From Gluconobacter sp. Gdi (GTDB lineage: Bacteria; Pseudomonadota; Alphaproteobacteria; Acetobacterales; Acetobacteraceae): a stretch of DNA of 64,000 nucleotides. The translations under genes and the position numbers were made by a program. A model generated the notes under the pieces. The model saw nothing but the letters and a program-made list of their open reading frames with translations, did no database searches and was not told the origin of the DNA. Within the stretch, counting starts at the first letter, position 1. Each line of letters starts with the position of its first letter. Below are positions 60,988 through 64,000 of the stretch, in pieces. Where the stretch lies: positions 1 to 64,000 of the forward strand of contig NZ_BLJQ01000010.1 of the NCBI RefSeq assembly GCF_014132155.1. The letters run 5' to 3'.

Positions 60988-62238
60988 TTAGACGGATGCC
61001 GGATAAAGCCTACGGGCAACCCGCTCCATGGTTAGCCCCTGCACAATGATCGTAAACACCACCACGCCGTAACAGACGGGCAGCAGCAGGTCGCGCAAGT
61101 CTCCGGGCGGTAATCCAAGCGCCAGTGAAACCGAGATGCCGCCACGCAGACCGCCCCAGGTCAGGATACCAAGAACACGGCCACGTTCCCATTGCCTGAG
61201 GTGAACCGGAAACGTTGAAAACAGCACGCTCAATGCCCGCACGGCAACGGACAGCGGGATCACGGCAAGGGTCGCCAGCACCGTAAACAGATGCGGCGTG
61301 ATCTCCAGAATTTCAAAGCCGATCAGCATAAACAGCAGGACGTTCAGCACCTCGTCAATGAGTGTCCATGCGATATCGAGTTCCTTTCGGGATGCCTCAT
61401 CGAAAATGGAATGGCTATAGCTTGTTCCGAAGCACAGTCCCGCCACCACGACGGCAATCGCACCCGACATGCCAAGCTGGTTGGCAATGCTGAAGGTTCC
61501 GGTCGCCAGAGCCAGCGATGTCAGCAGATCAATATGCGGATCCCGCTGTCCCTTAAGCACACGGAGTGCAATCCATCCGGTCAGTGCGCCCAGCAGGCCG
61601 CCACCGATCGCCTCGCGGCAAAAGCTGAGAGCAATCTCGGAGATAGTTACCCCCTGACTGTCCCCGTTCGCCAGCCCGATCGTGACACCAAAAATAACAA
61701 CGCCCACGCCGTCATTGAACAGACTCTCTCCTGCAAAAACGGCCTGAAGTGGGCCTGGCAGTCCGAGACGTTTCAGCATGCCGACGACCGAGACCGGGTC
61801 GGTTGGTGCGAGAATGGCGCCGAGCACGATACACCATGCAAAAGGAATGGCATGGCCCAACAGAGGGAAAACATACCACGCCGCGCTCGCCAAGAAGGCA
61901 ACGGCCAGAACGGTCCCCAGAACAGAGAGAGCGGCCACGGAGGCAAGTTTTACGCGCAGATGTCCGACATCCACCTGCATGGCCCCGGCAAACAGAAGCA
62001 GGGACAGCGCGCCATTCAGGAGGGCCGTGGGAAGATTGATGGCTCCGAGCACAGACCGTGGGAGAGCCTGAAGGTCATAGGCCGGTATCAGCGGATTCAG
62101 GATCATGACCAGCAGGGAAGCCAGCAATGAAAAGATCAGCACGCCGATCGTTACAGGGAGGCGAAACGTGTGGTGATTGAGAATGCTAAACCCTGCCGAG
62201 AGAGTCAGAAGCAGGGCGAGGAGGCTGATGGTATCCAT
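60988..62238 (-). CDS. Na+/H+ antiporter, CPA1-like
   Basis: A 416-residue monovalent cation/proton antiporter with about twelve hydrophobic segments in the inner membrane. The ion-binding motif is in LAPTDPVSVVGMLKRLG and ESLFNDGVGVVIFGV, the Asp being that of family ND motifs, and GALLG-like helices follow. GGLRGGISVSLALGLPPG is typical of the CPA1 C-terminal part. It would help against Na+ or pH stress. It sits in the backbone between the HTH-repA operon and the DUF2285 genes. Confidence 0.92.
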   Translation of the reverse strand: MDTISLLALLLTLSAGFSILNHHTFRLPVTIGVLIFSLLASLLVMILNPLIPAYDLQALPRSVLGAINLPTALLNGALSLLLFAGAMQVDVGHLRVKLASVAALSVLGTVLAVAFLASAAWYVFPLLGHAIPFAWCIVLGAILAPTDPVSVVGMLKRLGLPGPLQAVFAGESLFNDGVGVVIFGVTIGLANGDSQGVTISEIALSFCREAIGGGLLGALTGWIALRVLKGQRDPHIDLLTSLALATGTFSIANQLGMSGAIAVVVAGLCFGTSYSHSIFDEASRKELDIAWTLIDEVLNVLLFMLIGFEILEITPHLFTVLATLAVIPLSVAVRALSVLFSTFPVHLRQWERGRVLGILTWGGLRGGISVSLALGLPPGDLRDLLLPVCYGVVVFTIIVQGLTMERVARRLYPASV

Positions 62239-62347
62239 GCCCTCACCGCTGGCTGCTCCTGTTCCTTACGTCAAGAAAAACAGGATGTTGGCTGCTTCTC
62301 GAAAGTCTTGATTGTCTGTGAAGTGGCACACGCAAGGACGAGTCGTC

Positions 62348-62902
62348 CTATCGCCCCCGGAATGGATGCAACAGCAAACGCCGGTATTCTCCGTCGCGCA
62401 GCGCCCGCGCGAACTGCACCAGCCGTTTCATGCGGAAATGCAGATCGTGCGAAAGCCAGTCCCCAGCGGAAACCTCCCGACCGAACAGAACGCCGCCGAT
62501 CTCGCGCTGCGATACCCCGCTGTCCAGACCGTCAAGCGTACGGAGCGCCAGGATCAGCCTGCGGATGCGATCGGATGACAGGCGGGCCGGATCACGACCG
62601 GGACGCCGATCTATCAGCACGCGCCAGAGCCGCAAGGCGGCCTGGACGCGTACCTCAAACAATGCGTCGAGCGGCAGCAACACGCCGACCGGAGCCCCGT
62701 CAGGCGGCAGGACGTATAGGCGCAGGATCGTCTCCCCCCGCTCGGTCAATACTTCTTCCGCCATGTCGGGCGGCAGTCCTGCCCGGGCGAGGGAGAGCGG
62801 ACGAGACGCCGCGTCAGCCAATGCTGTCGGCAGGGGGACAACCGCAATCACGGCCGGCGATACCGCAACAGTCCAGAGGGCGGTACGCGGATCGAGGGCC
62901 AT
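62348..62902 (-). CDS. DUF2285 domain protein, probably the 3' part of a split gene
   Basis: About 184 residues. LPLDALFEVRVQAALRLWRV, RRLILALRTLDGLDSG and SHDLHFRMKRLVQFARAL are DUF2285 hallmarks, with a predicted DNA-binding helical fold. Related proteins carry a DUF6499 N-terminal domain in front of this one. Here that domain is in another frame (62814-63113) and overlaps this gene, so a single-base frameshift near 62920-62940 (a GGGGG run) may have split one original gene. Confidence 0.8.
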   Translation of the reverse strand: MALDPRTALWTVAVSPAVIAVVPLPTALADAASRPLSLARAGLPPDMAEEVLTERGETILRLYVLPPDGAPVGVLLPLDALFEVRVQAALRLWRVLIDRRPGRDPARLSSDRIRRLILALRTLDGLDSGVSQREIGGVLFGREVSAGDWLSHDLHFRMKRLVQFARALRDGEYRRLLLHPFRGR

Positions 62903-63113
62903 GTGGACACTCTCGAAATCGCAACCCCCAGCGCCGGGCGAAGGCTTCGGCGTCTGACGTGGACAGCGCAGCCCGGCGCGCGGCGCGCTGAAGGGCGGCA
63001 CGATCGCGGATAAAGTCCCGATTGCGACTGACAAACTGCAAGGCAAAGGCGGGGGCGTCGAGCGACCGCAGGCCCTCGTACGCGCCCGCCGACCGCCAGT
63101 TGGCACGGCTCAT
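62814..63113 (-). CDS. DUF6499-like domain protein, probably the 5' part of a split gene
   Basis: A 99-residue protein starting MSRANWRSAGAYEGLRSLDAP, with FALQFVSRNRDFIRDRAAL and FARRWGLRF, the signature of DUF6499 domains found at the start of DUF2285 proteins. After RRWGLRF the sequence becomes Cys- and Arg-rich and loses resemblance. A shift into the neighbouring frame gives a good match again. It may therefore be the N-terminal half of a broken gene. Confidence 0.65.
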   Translation of the reverse strand: MSRANWRSAGAYEGLRSLDAPAFALQFVSRNRDFIRDRAALQRAARRAALSTSDAEAFARRWGLRFRECPHGPRSAYRPLDCCGIAGRDCGCPPADSIG

Positions 63114-63245
63114 GGCGTCGTCTCCGATGCGTAACGGGTGGGAACAGGGCAAGCACTTGCTCGCGAGAGTATGCCAGACCATCCGGCTGCCCGCTACGCC
63201 CCGGTCCTGCAACAGATCTTGCGGATCACGCAACGATTCAGGGGG

Positions 63246-63524
63246 TCAGTGGGGGGCGCCGCCGCGCAGGAGATGCTGGTAGCCATGCTCGGTCATCCAG
63301 TGCGCCCTCGCCAGATGACTGTGCCAACAGCGGTGGACGCCCTCGGGGTCAAGCGTGGCGTCGCGGTGCAGCACTATGCGGGCCACCTCGCGCCAGTCGG
63401 CGCCATCGGCCTCGGCATCCAGCAGGCGGAGATAGGTGATGAGATGCTGTTCGTCGTAGCCGGTGAGACAGGATGCTTCCGGGGCGCTGTCGGCGACGGA
63501 CGGGTCAAGCGGGGGCTTCTGCAT
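63246..63524 (-). CDS. DUF2285 domain protein, short form
   Basis: A 92-residue protein with YDEQHLITYLRLLDAEADGAD, WREVARIVLH and LARAHWMTEHGYQHLLRGG, the pattern of short DUF2285 proteins that precede the larger one in these elements. Function is unknown; DUF2285 proteins are thought to regulate the element. Two genes and 11 bp downstream of the Xre regulator on the same strand. Confidence 0.8.
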   Translation of the reverse strand: MQKPPLDPSVADSAPEASCLTGYDEQHLITYLRLLDAEADGADWREVARIVLHRDATLDPEGVHRCWHSHLARAHWMTEHGYQHLLRGGAPH

Positions 63525-63535
63525 GGGTGAGCCGA

Positions 63536-63820
63536 TCAGGTCGGAGAACGAACGCGACGCACCCTAGCCTGCCGCGTTTGGGTATCGGAAGTCTCGTGAA
63601 GAAACATGACGCCGCGTCCCTGTCCGGACTCGATGAACAGGATGCCCGCCGCCTCCAACGCACGGCGAACCTGGTCGGTCGTGCCCTCATGAACGCCAAG
63701 ACCGCGTTCGGATTCAAGGCGCTTGAGCGCGGTCAATGCTACGAGGGCCTTTTCAGCAAGCATCTCCTGTGTCCAGTTCAGAAGTGCTCGTGCCGCCCTT
63801 ACCTGTCGGCCTGTGATCAT
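63536..63820 (-). CDS. Xre-family helix-turn-helix regulator
   Basis: A 94-residue HTH protein: ITGRQVRAARALLNWTQEMLAEKA at the N-terminus is the Xre HTH, VALTALKRLESERG the recognition side, and EGTTDQVRRALEAAGILFIE the helix-strand that ends these regulators. It precedes the DUF2285 genes on the minus strand and likely governs them. A 15-bp palindrome at 63863-63877, 43 bp upstream of the ATG, is its candidate operator. Confidence 0.88.
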   Translation of the reverse strand: MITGRQVRAARALLNWTQEMLAEKALVALTALKRLESERGLGVHEGTTDQVRRALEAAGILFIESGQGRGVMFLHETSDTQTRQARVRRVRSPT

Positions 63821-63862
63821 CCACGATCACATCCGACACGCGAGGCCAACACACCAGAAATA

Positions 63863-63877
63863 CGACTATAATAGTCG
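63863..63877. promoter_or_regulatory. 15-bp palindrome overlapping a TATAAT box upstream of the Xre gene
   Basis: CGACTAT-A-ATAGTCG has perfect 7-bp arms and one central base. TATAAT forms its centre on the plus strand. Its location in front of the Xre regulator suggests an autoregulated operator. Confidence 0.55.
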
Positions 63878-63968
63878 CATTGTGGATATTCAACACCGTT
63901 CTTTCAGAGGGATGACTAAAGAGATTCGGCGTCTGGTTCCCGATAGTCATGGCGACCACACAAAAAGA

Positions 63969-63987
63969 CCCCCGCGCTATGCGGGGG
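63969..63987 (-). terminator. Rho-independent terminator for leftward transcripts
   Basis: CCCCCGC-GCTAT-GCGGGGG forms a 7-bp G/C stem. Read on the minus strand it is followed by TCTTTTTG, a T-run. It would stop transcription arriving from beyond the right edge of the window before the Xre operon. Confidence 0.75.
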
Positions 63988-64000
63988 CCGTCTCGTCGGG

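Noticed and set aside
61291-62130. Plus-strand frame over the antiporter gene
   Set aside because: Opposite a gene with twelve membrane segments and CPA motifs; its polar, repetitive translation is typical of antisense to a membrane protein.

Overview
The window reads as accessory DNA of an alphaproteobacterium, most likely an acetic acid bacterium (Acetobacteraceae). The evidence is the high G+C coding sequence, the alphaproteobacterial SOS box (GAAC-N7-GAAC), the imuA-imuB-dnaE2 mutagenesis cassette, and a Tn4371-like/trb conjugation backbone with a RepA-ParA-TraF-relaxase block. The genus is inference. The window may be a conjugative plasmid or an integrated element (ICE); no integrase or attachment site is inside it.

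Layout. 1-12.7 kb: an IS5-family transposase start cut by the window edge, about 1 kb of decayed DNA, then metabolic and regulatory cargo: aldo/keto reductases, three LysR regulators, a fluoroacetate-dehalogenase-like hydrolase, an NmrA-like protein, an MFS pump, and a TetR regulator followed by an SDR-SRPBCC-SDR-AKR run. 12.7-22.0 kb (minus strand): the type IV secretion set trbB-C-D-E-J-K-L-F-G-I plus a DUF2274 gene, most start and stop codons overlapping. 22.0-30.7 kb: a DNA-damage island with an SRAP (YedK-like) protein, a UvrD-like helicase and imuA-imuB-dnaE2, the helicase and imuA diverging around one perfect LexA-type box. 30.9-42.6 kb: DHA2 pump and isochorismatase-like hydrolase divergent from a TetR gene with two matching operators; an SDR; a LysR; the arsR-C-B-H-O operon; a VIT-family transporter; cytochrome b561; ChrA. 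42.6-43.1 kb: IS630 remnant. 43.25-48.4 kb: a compact three-gene module (small acidic protein, SMC/Rad50-like ATPase, Mrr-like nuclease fused to a STAND NTPase), the best candidate for an undescribed defence system.

48.7-63.8 kb (minus strand) returns to the backbone: RHH protein, traG coupling protein, relaxase, lytic transglycosylase, DUF736, traF peptidase, DUF2840, a frameshifted RHH gene, a DNA-methyltransferase remnant, parA, repA, an AlpA-like HTH, DUF2285/DUF6499 genes and an Xre regulator. It is interrupted by an AT-rich PIN-domain two-gene unit between traG and the relaxase, and by an orphan PIN protein plus a Na+/H+ antiporter between the HTH gene and the DUF2285 genes.

Working together: RepA/ParA would maintain the element, the relaxase, TraG and Trb channel would transfer it, and the cargo offers metal resistance, efflux, SOS mutagenesis and probable phage or plasmid defence. 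Cargo sits at three breaks in the conserved backbone: between the RHH/traG pair and trbB (about 26.6 kb), between traG and the relaxase, and between the AlpA-like gene and the DUF2285 genes. Three 13-bp iterons and DnaA-like boxes lie inside the 3' part of repA and suggest a replication origin there.
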